Notes: generated by a model not told the origin, from the sequence alone. Shown: positions 46,425 through 55,639, counted from the stretch's first letter. The stretch: 64,000 bases of DNA from Parabacteroides sp. PH5-46 (GCF_029892785.1 NZ_JARXXA010000011.1:84158-148157), one strand, 5' to 3'. Numbers and translations: made by a program.

Positions 46425-47087
46425 ATGAAGGATACAATCAGAGATATCCGAAGCCGCCTTCGTTTGTCTATGAACGGGGTGGTTTCCACTAGTATGCGCG
46501 AGCAGGGGCTTGACTATAAACTGAACTTTGGAGTATCATTGCCGAAGATTAAAGAGATAGCCGCTTCTTATCCGCCGGATGCCGCCTTGGCTGAGCTATT
46601 GTGGAAGGAAGATGTGCGTGAACTGAAAATATTGGCAACCCTATTGCAACCGGTTAGCTCCTTTAAACAGGAGCAAGCCGAACGCTGGACCGGAGAAGTC
46701 CGGCATCAGGAAATAGCGGAGCAGTATGCCATGAATCTGTTGCAGCATCTTCCCTTTGCCGAAGAATTGGCCGCTGCCTGGATTATGCGAAAAGAAGAAT
46801 ATGTGCCGGTGGTCGGCTTTCTTCTGTATGCTCGTTTATGTGTTGCCGGGGCATCTTTGGAGAGACTTCATGCAGAAGCGCTTATTCGGGAAGCCCGCAA
46901 GGCAATGGATGGGGGAGTGTCGCGTTTGCAGCGAGCTGCTCTTCTGGCGCTGAAAAGATATGGGCGGCAGTCTGCCGGACAGGCAAAAGCAGTGCTGGAA
47001 TCCATCGCTGATTACGCCTCGTCGGATTTTCCCGAACGACAGGAATTTCTTAATGATCTTAAATTTGAGTTTGAATATTATCATTAA
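46425..47087 (+). CDS. DNA alkylation repair protein, AlkD-like HEAT repeat family
   Basis: 220 residues from the ATG at 46425, one base after the DPP III stop (an upstream frame of 36 codons overlaps DPP III and is not family-like). The family is shown by NFGVSLPKIKEIAASYPPD, LLWKEDVRELKILATLLQ and HLPFAEELAAAWI, helical repeats that wrap DNA. AlkD enzymes excise alkylated bases. Active-site residues were not traced here, and some members of this group lack glycosylase activity. Confidence 0.8.
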   Translation: MKDTIRDIRSRLRLSMNGVVSTSMREQGLDYKLNFGVSLPKIKEIAASYPPDAALAELLWKEDVRELKILATLLQPVSSFKQEQAERWTGEVRHQEIAEQYAMNLLQHLPFAEELAAAWIMRKEEYVPVVGFLLYARLCVAGASLERLHAEALIREARKAMDGGVSRLQRAALLALKRYGRQSAGQAKAVLESIADYASSDFPERQEFLNDLKFEFEYYH

Positions 47088-47090
47088 ACT

Positions 47091-47120
47091 TTTGATTTCG
47101 CAAGAAATACCTTAACTTTG
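47091..47120 (+). promoter_or_regulatory. Promoter of the Fur family gene
   Basis: TTTG (47091-47094), an 18-base spacer and TAACTTTG (47113-47120), 25 bases before the ATG at 47146. Both elements match the Bacteroidetes consensus. Confidence 0.6.
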
Positions 47121-47145
47121 TTCACCGCACGGAGCCTATATTTTC

Positions 47146-47619
47146 ATGGACAGCAAGATACAAAAAGAGATACGGGATAGTTTCACCGCGTATCTTACCG
47201 AAAAGAAACTGCGTAAAACAAAGGAGAGATATGCAATTCTGGAAGAGATTTGTAATTTCTCCGAGCATTTTGATATCATAACGTTACATCAACGCCTGCT
47301 GACTGCCAATTTTCATGTAAGTAAAGCAACTCTCTATAATACCGTGGATGTGCTGACGGATGCGGGGATTATTGTGCGGCATCAGGTAACTACTCAATTA
47401 GTGCAATATGAATTGCGACGGCTAGCAGACTCTCACCTACATCTTATTTGTATGAAATGTAGCTCTGTACGCGAGTTGAAGAATGCCCATCTGAAGGGTC
47501 TTATTCATACGTTGAAAACACCCAGGTTTACGCCTGTTTTTCATTCGCTATACATATATGGTCTTTGCGCCAGGTGCAAGAATAAGCAACAAAAGGAATT
47601 AAATAAACGAAATAAATAA
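47146..47619 (+). CDS. Fur family metalloregulator
   Basis: 157 residues. A winged helix-turn-helix (VSKATLYNTVDVLTDAGII) is followed by a dimerisation part with HLHLICMKCSS and CARCKNKQ, the two CxxC pairs that bind structural zinc. Whether it senses iron, zinc or peroxide cannot be told from these motifs. It has a good promoter and is followed by purA 17 bases later, perhaps cotranscribed. Confidence 0.9.
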   Translation: MDSKIQKEIRDSFTAYLTEKKLRKTKERYAILEEICNFSEHFDIITLHQRLLTANFHVSKATLYNTVDVLTDAGIIVRHQVTTQLVQYELRRLADSHLHLICMKCSSVRELKNAHLKGLIHTLKTPRFTPVFHSLYIYGLCARCKNKQQKELNKRNK

Positions 47620-47636
47620 ACAGTTTACAGACAACA

Positions 47637-48908
47637 ATGAAAGTAGATGTATTATTAGGTTTGCAATGGGGCGACGAAGGCAAGGGAAAAATTGTCGATG
47701 TGCTTACGCCTGAATATGATGTGATCGCACGTTTTCAGGGAGGTCCCAATGCAGGACACACATTAGAGTTTAATGGGCAGAAGTATATCCTGCGTTCTAT
47801 TCCATCCGGTATTTTTCAGGGAGGGAAAACAAATATAATAGGGAATGGCGTCGTGTTGGATCCCCTGTTGTTTAAACAGGAGGCCGAGGCTTTGGCAGCC
47901 AGCGGACATGATCTGACGAAGTGTTTGTCTATCTCTAAGAAGGCGCACCTTATCCTGCCGACTCACCGCTTGTTGGACGCAGCTTACGAATCTGTTAAAG
48001 GAGAAGGGAAAATTGGCACTACCGGTAAGGGGATTGGTCCTACGTATACCGACAAGATAAGTCGTAATGGTTTGCGTGTAGGTGATTTGCTGCACAATTT
48101 CCAAGCCAAGTATGCCGCAGCTAAAGCCCGGCATGAAGCTACACTTCAGTCTTTGAATTATACTTATGACATCAAAGAGCTGGAAGCAGAATGGCTGGAT
48201 GCTGTAGAGTACCTGAAGAAATTCAGGCTGATAGATAGCGAGCATGTTATTAATCAGGCGCTGAAAGAACAGAAATCCATCCTGGCAGAAGGTGCTCAGG
48301 GAACGATGCTGGATATAGACTTTGGCTCGTATCCTTTTGTTACTTCCTCCAATACCATATCTGCCGGATGTTGTACCGGGCTTGGGGTAGCTCCCCGTAA
48401 TATAGGCGAGGTGTATGGTATCTTTAAAGCCTATTGTACCCGTGTGGGTAGCGGTCCTTTTCCTACCGAACTTTTTGACGAAACAGGAGAGGCTATCTGC
48501 CAGATAGGACATGAGTTCGGATCGGTAACCGGACGCAAACGCCGTTGCGGTTGGATTGATCTGGTAGCGCTTAAGTATGCAATTATGATTAATGGCGTAA
48601 CTCAGCTGATCATGATGAAGAGCGATGTGTTAGACAGCTTCGATACGATAAAGGCATGTGTGGCGTACCGTATGAACGGAGAAGATGTAACCGAGTTCCC
48701 TTATGAGGTAGACGACACCCTGGAACCAATATACGTTGAGCTGCCGGGATGGAAGACCGACATGACAAAAATGCAAAGCGAAGACGAATTTCCCGAAGAG
48801 TTCAATGCGTACCTCAACTTCTTGGAAGAGGAACTGGAAGTGCCTATAAAGATTGTATCTGTGGGTCCTGACAGGGAGCAAACCATCATACGATATACAG
48901 AAGAATAA
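47637..48908 (+). CDS. purA: Adenylosuccinate synthetase
   Basis: 423 residues. It joins IMP and aspartate with GTP, the first step to AMP. The opening LLGLQWGDEGKGKIVDVL contains the P-loop-like GDEGKGK and catalytic Asp, followed by FQGGPNAGHT with the catalytic His. Further blocks are GTTGKGIGPTYTDK and EGAQGTMLDIDFG. The ATG at 47637 is the expected start. A 24-bp perfect palindrome a few bases after the stop is its likely terminator. Confidence 0.96.
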   Translation: MKVDVLLGLQWGDEGKGKIVDVLTPEYDVIARFQGGPNAGHTLEFNGQKYILRSIPSGIFQGGKTNIIGNGVVLDPLLFKQEAEALAASGHDLTKCLSISKKAHLILPTHRLLDAAYESVKGEGKIGTTGKGIGPTYTDKISRNGLRVGDLLHNFQAKYAAAKARHEATLQSLNYTYDIKELEAEWLDAVEYLKKFRLIDSEHVINQALKEQKSILAEGAQGTMLDIDFGSYPFVTSSNTISAGCCTGLGVAPRNIGEVYGIFKAYCTRVGSGPFPTELFDETGEAICQIGHEFGSVTGRKRRCGWIDLVALKYAIMINGVTQLIMMKSDVLDSFDTIKACVAYRMNGEDVTEFPYEVDDTLEPIYVELPGWKTDMTKMQSEDEFPEEFNAYLNFLEEELEVPIKIVSVGPDREQTIIRYTEE

Positions 48909-48914
48909 ACAGGT

Positions 48915-48938
48915 GAAAATGGCAGATATCTGCCATTT
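48915..48938 (+). terminator. Terminator of purA, perfect palindrome
   Basis: 24 bases, AAAATGGCAGAT followed by its exact complement, six bases after the purA stop and ending in a T-run. As RNA it folds with a small loop. Confidence 0.65.
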
Positions 48939-49021
48939 TTGCTTTTGGCAAAGTTTTTGTACATTTATCCGAAAACAAAAGAGATTGGAGTTTTGTTGTT
49001 TTAAACTAAATAAGTACGATT

Positions 49022-49699
49022 ATGGCTTACTGGATTATCTTTATTGGAATTGCTATTTTAAGCTGGCTGGTTTCTTATCGTTTGCAAAGCAAGTTTAAAA
49101 AGTATTCGCAGATCCCTGTTCCGAACGGAATGACGGGAAGAGACGTTGCAGAGAAGATGTTGCGCGATAATGGCATTTATGACGTGCAAGTCATTTCAAC
49201 CCCTGGGCATTTAACCGACCATTATAACCCTACGAACCATACGGTGAACCTGAGCGAGTCTGTTTACAATAGCAACAGCATTGCTGCTGCGGCTGTAGCG
49301 GCTCATGAATGTGGACATGCCGTTCAGCATGCCACTGCTTATGCACCCTTGAAGATGCGTTCGGCCTTGGTTCCTATTGTTAGTTTTTCATCCAACATTA
49401 TGACGTGGGTATTGCTGGGTGGTATGTTGCTTATCAATACATTCCCTCAACTGCTGTTGTTTGGGATCATCTTGTTTGCAACCACTACCTTGTTTAGTTT
49501 TATAACATTACCGGTTGAGATAAATGCCAGCCAACGGGCTGTAGCCTGGTTGAGCAATGCCGGAATTACCAATGCCAATACCTATGATAAAGCAGTAGAC
49601 GCTTTACGTTCGGCTGCTTACACCTATGTAGTGGCTGCTTTAGGTTCGTTGGCTACCCTGTTATACTACATTTGGATATTCCTAGGTAGGAGAGATTAA
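49022..49699 (+). CDS. Membrane zinc metallopeptidase, YugP-like
   Basis: 225 residues with a membrane helix at each end and more in the middle. The zinc site HECGH is in AAHECGHAVQHATAYAP, with a possible third ligand in PVEINASQRA. The family (DUF, YugP) is membrane-bound and of unknown substrate. It stands alone between two terminators. Confidence 0.85.
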   Translation: MAYWIIFIGIAILSWLVSYRLQSKFKKYSQIPVPNGMTGRDVAEKMLRDNGIYDVQVISTPGHLTDHYNPTNHTVNLSESVYNSNSIAAAAVAAHECGHAVQHATAYAPLKMRSALVPIVSFSSNIMTWVLLGGMLLINTFPQLLLFGIILFATTTLFSFITLPVEINASQRAVAWLSNAGITNANTYDKAVDALRSAAYTYVVAALGSLATLLYYIWIFLGRRD

Positions 49700-49730
49700 G
49701 AATTTGTGTGTTAGAAATAAGTATATCGTA

Positions 49731-49769
49731 AAAACGACAGAGTGAAAGATCAACTCTGTCGTTTTTTTT
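49731..49769. terminator. Bidirectional terminator between YugP-like and P-ATPase genes
   Basis: 13-bp stem, AAAACGACAGAGT (49731-49743) with its complement at 49753-49765, nine-base loop, then more T up to 49769. The A-run on the left serves the converging ATPase, whose stop is at 49771. Confidence 0.8.
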
Positions 49770-49770
49770 G

Positions 49771-52464
49771 TTATGATTCTTTGTGCATCAGTCTTCGTGC
49801 CAGTCGGATGGCTTCGCCTATCCATAATACAACCGATGTGGTGGCTGTAATGATGCCCCAGTCTTTCCAGCTTAGCGGTACTACGTTGAACATTTCTCCT
49901 CCGAAGGTTACAATCAGATATTGGCCAACCAATATGAGTAATGCTACAAGCAAGAAGGTTTTGCTGCCTTTCAGGTCGGAGAAGGCCGATTTGGTGTCGC
50001 CGTAAGCCTTGGCATTAAACATATTCCAGAATTGCAACATAACAAAGATTGTAAAGAACATCGAAAGTTCGTAGGGAGTCAGCAGACCTTCTGTCTTGTT
50101 GAAATAAACCAGGATGCCCAGCAGTAATGCTACGAACAGTGTGCCTACGATGAATATATTGTAAGCCATTGGGCGTGATATGATAAAGTCGCCACCCACT
50201 CCGCTTTTACGCGGCTTTCTGTTCATCACCTTTTCATTCGGAGGCAAAGAGGCAAGTGCTGCTGCTGCAAATGTGTCCATAATCAGGTTTACCCACAACA
50301 TTTGTGTTACGGTAAGGGGCGATTCGGTACCCATCAGTGAACCGAGCAATACAATCAGACAGGCTGCCACATTGATGGTTAGCTGGAATAACAGGAAGCG
50401 TTGGATGTTGCGATACAGCGAACGTCCCCACATAACGGCCCGGGTAATACTGCTGAATGAGTTGTCCAATATCGTGATATCACTGGCTTCTTTAGCTACT
50501 GATGTGCCGTCCCCCATGGATAAACCTACCTGTGCGGCTTTCAGGGCAGGCGCATCATTTGTCCCGTCTCCGGTTACGGCTACAACCGCATTCTTCTTCT
50601 GCAAAAGCTTTACCAGTCTTTGTTTGTCTGTCGGGCGGGCGCGGCACATAATCCGCAGATCCATCACACGTTGCAAGGCTTCTTCGTCGCTGAGCATTTC
50701 AAAAGACTGTCCGGTAATAATGTTGTACTCCGTGTCTTCTTTGTGCCAGATGCCGATCTGACGGCCTATTTCACGAGCCGTTCCGGGTGTGTCGCCGGTT
50801 ACTATTTTTACGTCAATACCTGCATGCAGGCAGCTCTCTACGGCTTCGGGAACATCTTTTCTTACCGGGTCGGAAATAGCAACAATGCCTATATACGTGA
50901 GGTCTGTTTGATGCAGACGCCCTTCGGCAAAGAAATTCGTATCTTCCCCTTCTTCTACAATCTGATAGGCAAAGCCCAGGGTACGCATGGCCTGGTTCTG
51001 ATAGCCCAGTAATTGCTCTTCAATGCCTTCCCTGCTGGCTTCTACAGCTTTGTATGTGCCGTCTATCGCTACCCGTTTACACTGAGCCAGTACAATTTCC
51101 GGCGCTCCTTTTACATACAGTACCTTTTTCTTTAATAAGGGCGAATGAACCAGGGTTGCCATATACTTACGCTCGGTAGAAAAGGTGAGTTGTTCTAGTA
51201 CCTCGGCATCCTCTCGCAGCGACAGGTAGTTTTCTCCTTTGCTGTTCAGCCATAATAGCAGTGCGGCTTCTGTCGGATTACCGAGTGTTTTTACTTTTTC
51301 TTCCGAGAAGTCAAGGTAGGCCGTTGAGTTAGCCGAGATTCCTTCTTTGATCAGCTTACTCAATTCATCCTCTCCCAGCTGCTGGTCTTTCAGGTTGTAA
51401 AAGTTAGTTTGATATACCTGCATCTGATTTTGTGTCAGGGTGCCGGTTTTGTCTGTGCAGATAACGGTTGTCGCTCCCATTGTTTCGCAGGCATGCATTT
51501 TTCGCACCAGATTGTTGGTTTTCAGCATGCGGTTCATGCTAAGCGCCAGGCTGAGTGTTACGCTCATCGGGAGGCCTTCGGGCACAGATACGACAATCAA
51601 TGTAACGGCTACCATGAAGATATTTAGTATGTCGCTCACCAGATCCATGATAGGTACACCGGAAGAGGAAATCAATAGTTTGGTAACCAATGCCACAAAT
51701 GTCAGCCCGGCGATTGTGTAGCCTGCTTTGCTGATAACTCCCGCCAAGCCTTTTAGCTGTATCTGCAAAGGAGTATCTATGTCATTATCTATCTGTGAGC
51801 CTTCATATACTTTGCCGTAGCCGGTAGCATCGCCTACCTTTTCTACTTCAAATACGCCATGTCCGTCTACAACTGTCGTTCCGCGCATAACAACGTTTGA
51901 AGGGTAGGTTGCATCTTTGTTGAAGTGCGCTTCATCTGTTGTCTTGCTGATTACCGGCTCGCCGGTTAGAGTCGATTCGTTGATTTGCAAGGAGATGGCC
52001 TCCAATAAATGCCCGTCGGCAGGGATCTCTTCTCCGGCTTCCAGGAGTACGATGTCGCCTACTACCACTTCTTTTTTAGAGATCTGGCTGATATTTCCGT
52101 CACGGATCACTTTTACAAGCGTGTCGTCATTCACCGTGTTTAATACGTCAAATGCTTTGTTGGCTTTTACTTCAAAGCCAAAGCCTACACCGGTTGCCAA
52201 TAAAATGGCGAAAAATATTCCGATAGGCTCAAGAAAGGCAGTGAATCCCTTTGCTTCCGGCCCCCAGCAGTGTACGCCGGCAATAATCATGGATAGAAAC
52301 CAGGCCAATAGCAGGATGCGGATGATCGGATCATCAAATTTTTCGATAAACAATTTCCATAGCGGGGTTTTGGGAGGAGGGGTTAATACATTTTCGCCAT
52401 GCAGGCGACGACTTTCTTCTACTTCTTGCTTGGTTAGCCCTTTCCAGGTTTGCTTTTTTTCCAT
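49771..52464 (-). CDS. P-type cation ATPase, calcium-transporting type
   Basis: 897 residues. The phosphorylation site is CTDKTGTLTQNQM, the actuator motif is STLTGEP, and the hinge is VAVTGDGTNDAPAL. The order of membrane helices and the sequence SVPEGLPMSVTLSL in helix 4 are those of PMCA/SERCA-like type IIB enzymes, which expel Ca2+. It could also carry Mn2+. The start at 52464 is well supported (MEKKQTWKGLTKQEVEES). The upstream region now contains the KilA-N insertion, whose left repeat begins 76 bases before the ATG. Confidence 0.93.
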   Translation of the reverse strand: MEKKQTWKGLTKQEVEESRRLHGENVLTPPPKTPLWKLFIEKFDDPIIRILLLAWFLSMIIAGVHCWGPEAKGFTAFLEPIGIFFAILLATGVGFGFEVKANKAFDVLNTVNDDTLVKVIRDGNISQISKKEVVVGDIVLLEAGEEIPADGHLLEAISLQINESTLTGEPVISKTTDEAHFNKDATYPSNVVMRGTTVVDGHGVFEVEKVGDATGYGKVYEGSQIDNDIDTPLQIQLKGLAGVISKAGYTIAGLTFVALVTKLLISSSGVPIMDLVSDILNIFMVAVTLIVVSVPEGLPMSVTLSLALSMNRMLKTNNLVRKMHACETMGATTVICTDKTGTLTQNQMQVYQTNFYNLKDQQLGEDELSKLIKEGISANSTAYLDFSEEKVKTLGNPTEAALLLWLNSKGENYLSLREDAEVLEQLTFSTERKYMATLVHSPLLKKKVLYVKGAPEIVLAQCKRVAIDGTYKAVEASREGIEEQLLGYQNQAMRTLGFAYQIVEEGEDTNFFAEGRLHQTDLTYIGIVAISDPVRKDVPEAVESCLHAGIDVKIVTGDTPGTAREIGRQIGIWHKEDTEYNIITGQSFEMLSDEEALQRVMDLRIMCRARPTDKQRLVKLLQKKNAVVAVTGDGTNDAPALKAAQVGLSMGDGTSVAKEASDITILDNSFSSITRAVMWGRSLYRNIQRFLLFQLTINVAACLIVLLGSLMGTESPLTVTQMLWVNLIMDTFAAAALASLPPNEKVMNRKPRKSGVGGDFIISRPMAYNIFIVGTLFVALLLGILVYFNKTEGLLTPYELSMFFTIFVMLQFWNMFNAKAYGDTKSAFSDLKGSKTFLLVALLILVGQYLIVTFGGEMFNVVPLSWKDWGIITATTSVVLWIGEAIRLARRLMHKES

Positions 52465-52540
52465 GTATTGTTAGTTTTAACAGATATACTCTCTAATCTG
52501 AAAACAAATATCGTATAAAATAGTTTGCAAACAGAATCTC

Positions 52541-52567
52541 TTATTTTAAAATATATTAACGGGGAGA
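52541..52567. repeat. Left 27-bp direct repeat flanking the KilA-N gene
   Basis: Begins TTATTTTAAAATATATTAAC and ends GGGGAGA; identical to 53470-53496 over 27 bases and to 30 with one mismatch. Confidence 0.95.
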
Positions 52568-52590
52568 CTTGGCCAATTGATGAATACACT

Positions 52591-53403
52591 TTATTTCAGC
52601 GTTTTCCGACCTTCGACTTCTGCCAAAACCCGCATTTGCTGAATTGCAATCTGGTTCAATTTTATCAGCCGTTCTCGTTGTGGAAGCCCCTCATTGATAA
52701 ATACAGCATTTAGATTCTCCATATTAGACAGGCAGATTAACTCATTTATGGTTGCATAATCGCGAATATTGCCTTTAAGGTCTGGATTGGACTCCCGCCA
52801 ATCTTTTGCCGTTACTCCGAATAGTGCCACATTCAGCACATCGGCTTCACTGGCGTAAATAATAGAGGTTTGTTTTGCTGTGAGTTCGTCAGGGATCAAA
52901 TTGTGTTTAATTGCATCTGTATGAATATGGTAGTTGATCTTTGCCAGTTCTCGTTTTGCAGACCAACCGAGCGTTTTTTGTTCCTCGATTTTCAGTCGCT
53001 TGAACTCCGTAACAAGGTATAGTTCAAATTCTGCCGAAATCCACGCTGCAAATTTAAAAGCAATATCTGAATGGGCGTATGTTCCTCCGCCATAGCGTCC
53101 GGATTTTGAGGTCATCCCAATGGCATTTGTTTCGTTGATCCACTTTTGTGGTGACATCCAGAAATGAGGTTTTGCCGATTCGTTTTTAAACCCCTCATAA
53201 ATGTGGGGGTTAAAATTGGGATTGTTTAGCATTTCCCATAGACCGATATACTCAATAGTGCTGTAGGTTCTTAACCATAAGCTGATTATCTGCGAAGGAT
53301 TCTCTGTATCTCGAATTTTAGCAATGTCGGTCAGGGATATGTAATCCTCCTGATCTTTTTTGTGAAAGACTATTTCTGTGTTTTTTACCGTTATTTTAGC
53401 CAT
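52591..53403 (-). CDS. KilA-N domain protein in a repeat-bounded cassette
   Basis: 270 residues. The KilA-N DNA-binding domain covers about residues 20-135: DYISLTDIAKIRD, then IISLWLRTYSTIEYIGLWE and TYAHSDIAFKFAAWISAEFEL. The rest is helical (KRELAKINYHIHTDAIKHNL) and resembles that of orphan KilA-N proteins common in Bacteroidetes. KilA-N domains come from phages and large DNA viruses. No phage genes are near. Its own promoter (53423-53430) and the identical direct repeats on both sides suggest the whole was inserted as one unit between the ATPase and DUF4251. Function unknown. Confidence 0.88.
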   Translation of the reverse strand: MAKITVKNTEIVFHKKDQEDYISLTDIAKIRDTENPSQIISLWLRTYSTIEYIGLWEMLNNPNFNPHIYEGFKNESAKPHFWMSPQKWINETNAIGMTSKSGRYGGGTYAHSDIAFKFAAWISAEFELYLVTEFKRLKIEEQKTLGWSAKRELAKINYHIHTDAIKHNLIPDELTAKQTSIIYASEADVLNVALFGVTAKDWRESNPDLKGNIRDYATINELICLSNMENLNAVFINEGLPQRERLIKLNQIAIQQMRVLAEVEGRKTLK

Positions 53404-53422
53404 ACTATAGGTGCTATTTTGA

Positions 53423-53430
53423 CAAAGGTA
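53423..53430 (-). promoter_or_regulatory. -7 promoter element of the KilA-N gene
   Basis: Minus strand TACCTTTG, a perfect match, about 20 bases before the ATG at 53403 and inside the repeat-bounded segment. Confidence 0.5.
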
Positions 53431-53469
53431 CTCACTATACTGTATTTAATTCGCTTTCTGTTTAGAAGT

Positions 53470-53496
53470 TTATTTTAAAATATATTAACGGGGAGA
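53470..53496. repeat. Right 27-bp direct repeat flanking the KilA-N gene
   Basis: Same 27 bases and same orientation as 52541-52567; the copies are 929 bases apart start to start. Confidence 0.95.
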
Positions 53497-53586
53497 TTTA
53501 AACTTTTTTCTGTATTTATTGTCTTATTTATATAGAGATTATTATAAAGAGATAGTGTGTTAGTTTTTGAGATAGATTCAAGGTAA

Positions 53587-54090
53587 ATGAAAAGATTTAG
53601 GTTAAGGTTATTTTTAGTAATGGGAATTGCCCTCTTTTTTGGAGGGCAATCTCTTTTAGCACAAGAGGCTAAGAGCAAGAAAGAAAAGAAAGCGCAACTG
53701 GTGAAGGAGCTGGTTAATGGCGGCAGATATACCGTTGAAGTAACACGTGCGCTACCAATGGGTGGGCGTTCGGTTAATCTAACCTCTTTATACTCGCTGG
53801 AATTAAGAGGTGATTCGGTTCTTTCCTATCTCCCTTATTTCGGCAGGGCGTATAGTGTTCCTTACGGAGGAGGAGAGAGGATGCGTTTTACGTCTACTAT
53901 GACGGAGCACACCCTGTCTTATGACAAGAAAGGAACAGCCCGGATCATATTCAAGACCCGTACGGACGAAGACAGCTATACATTTAATATACAGATATTC
54001 AAAAACGGTTCGTCAACGATACAGGTAACACCTGTCAACCGACAGGCAATTACGTATCAGGGCGATTTGCTTACTGAGAAGAAGGAGTAA
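53587..54090 (+). CDS. DUF4251 family exported protein
   Basis: 167 residues with a signal peptide ending near SLLAQEA. The body matches the DUF4251 pattern found in Bacteroidales: LVNGGRYTVEVTRALPMGGRSV, YLPYFGRAYSVPYGGGERM, and a beta-strand end. The function of the family is not known. It ends 20 bases inside the converging radical SAM gene. Confidence 0.82.
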   Translation: MKRFRLRLFLVMGIALFFGGQSLLAQEAKSKKEKKAQLVKELVNGGRYTVEVTRALPMGGRSVNLTSLYSLELRGDSVLSYLPYFGRAYSVPYGGGERMRFTSTMTEHTLSYDKKGTARIIFKTRTDEDSYTFNIQIFKNGSSTIQVTPVNRQAITYQGDLLTEKKE

Positions 54091-55012
54091 ACAGCCGTCC
54101 CTGCCATGTTTGGCGTTCGGTCATGCGTTTGCAGACTTTTGCAGTAAATACATAATTTTTTAATCCCCAGTCGGGAGCGATCAACAGCTCTTTGGGGGAT
54201 TGAGATACAAACCTCTCTACCACCATAGAGGGGTTTAATTTTTCTATAAAGTCTATAACCAGTTCTATATATTCGTCCGCAGTGTACAGGTGAAAGTCCT
54301 CCGGCTGTTCGGCAAACTCTTTAGCCATTCGTGTCTGACGTATGAGTTGTAGCTGATGTAGCTTCAGTGTAGTGATTGGCAAGTCCGATACGATATCTGC
54401 GTGATGCAATATTTCTTCTCTGTTTTCGCCCGGTAAGCCCAGTATCAGATGAGCGCCGGTATAAATACCTCTTTCTGCCGTCCGGCGAATAGCCTCTTCC
54501 GATTCCGCATACGTATGTCCACGGTTAATGCGTATCAGCGTTCGATCCAACGTGCTTTCCACCCCGTATTCGATCATTACGAATTTATTTTCCGACAAAG
54601 CCGTAAAATAATCCAACAACACATCCGGCATGCAGTCCGGGCGTGTGCCGATAATTAAACCCGCCACTTCAGGGAAGGCCAACGCTTCCTCATATTTGCG
54701 GATTAAAGAGTCGGGCGCATCATACGTGTTTGTATATGACTGGAAATAGGCCAGGTATTTCATCTCCGGGTATTTGTGGGAGAAAAAGCGGATGCCTTCC
54801 TCCAGTTGCTCGGTCACGGATTTGTTAGGTTGGCAATATTCCGGGCTGAATGTCTGGTTATTGCAATATGTACACCCTCCCCAGCCCTTTGTCCCATCTC
54901 GGTTCGGACAGGTAAAACCGGCATTCACCGATATCTTCTGTACCTTGAAAGGGAATACCTTTCTTAAGAAATCCCCGAAGTCATAATATGGCTTTATCTC
55001 TTTATTCACCAT
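54071..55012 (-). CDS. Radical SAM protein, TIGR01212/YhcC family
   Basis: 313 residues. The 4Fe-4S cysteines are in FTCPNRDGTKGWGGCTYCNN, the spaced motif of this family rather than the plain CxxxCxxC. Further blocks are IGTRPDCMPD, YGVESTLDRTLIRINRGH and LPGENREEI. The reaction is unknown; some members have been linked to RNA modification. The gene overlaps DUF4251 tail to tail. Confidence 0.88.
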   Translation of the reverse strand: MVNKEIKPYYDFGDFLRKVFPFKVQKISVNAGFTCPNRDGTKGWGGCTYCNNQTFSPEYCQPNKSVTEQLEEGIRFFSHKYPEMKYLAYFQSYTNTYDAPDSLIRKYEEALAFPEVAGLIIGTRPDCMPDVLLDYFTALSENKFVMIEYGVESTLDRTLIRINRGHTYAESEEAIRRTAERGIYTGAHLILGLPGENREEILHHADIVSDLPITTLKLHQLQLIRQTRMAKEFAEQPEDFHLYTADEYIELVIDFIEKLNPSMVVERFVSQSPKELLIAPDWGLKNYVFTAKVCKRMTERQTWQGRLFTPSSQ

Positions 55013-55274
55013 GCAAAATTACAGATTACTTCCCAAATATGATGCAGAAAACCGATAGGCTTTTTTATCCCCCAATGTAACTGTCTTTTTGTTGTTAAAA
55101 AACATTATACACTTACATATTTCGTCAAAAGATAAATTTTCACTAACGCTTCTTTTATTCAAAAGCGACAAAAAATAAAAACTGGAAAGATTTTTTAATG
55201 TATTTTCGTCGATATTTAACATATATTTGCTAAAAATGCCGACTTTTCCCCATTTTATCTTCATGATTTCAGTA

Positions 55275-55340
55275 AATCATCCAATTAAATTCCCCCATTG
55301 ATCCAAATGATTCCGGAGATTCATCCAAATGATTTTTTGA
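55275..55340. repeat. Array of three 22-bp repeats
   Basis: Units start at 55275, 55297 and 55319, exactly 22 bases apart. The common core is AT[T/C]nATCCAAnTnA; the second and third share ATCCAAATGATT. Dyad: ATCAT/ATGAT. Confidence 0.7.
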
Positions 55341-55497
55341 CTATTCCGGCCAAGCTTAAAATCAAGTGGCGAGAATGTGTAAAACGAAGCACTTTTTAAC
55401 GCAAAAGCCACCCAAAAACGCTATTCTTTTTAAGATAACAAAAAGACAGGTTTGGGTTAAAGAATATAGAATAATAGACGAAAAATGTTTAAAAGAG

Positions 55498-55528
55498 CGT
55501 TCTGCGTGTTCCGTTCTGCGTGCTGCAG
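55498..55528. repeat. Copy of the dispersed intergenic word
   Basis: CGTTCTGCGTGTTCCG followed by TTCTGCGTGCTGCAG. Same family as 36476-36498, 39980-40010 and 40428-40457. Confidence 0.55.
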
Positions 55529-55639
55529 CTTGCAAAACAACAAAGCTTAAGTGCCAAATAAACGCCTTCTTTGCAAGCAAACCCTGCTTCAGTCCCAAAT
55601 ACGGCCTGCAAGCAAGGGGTAAATTAACAATTTGACACT

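Noticed and set aside
47763..48512. 249-codon open frame on the minus strand
   Set aside because: Wholly opposite purA, which is certain; the frame has no family features and is a by-product of its codon pattern.
52591..53403. KilA-N gene as part of a prophage
   Set aside because: Neighbours on both sides are chromosomal genes; no phage structural, lysis or replication genes.
55019..55264. 81-codon frame on the minus strand next to the radical SAM gene
   Set aside because: AT-rich, no motif and no -7 element found. Kept only as a note in the intergenic entry.
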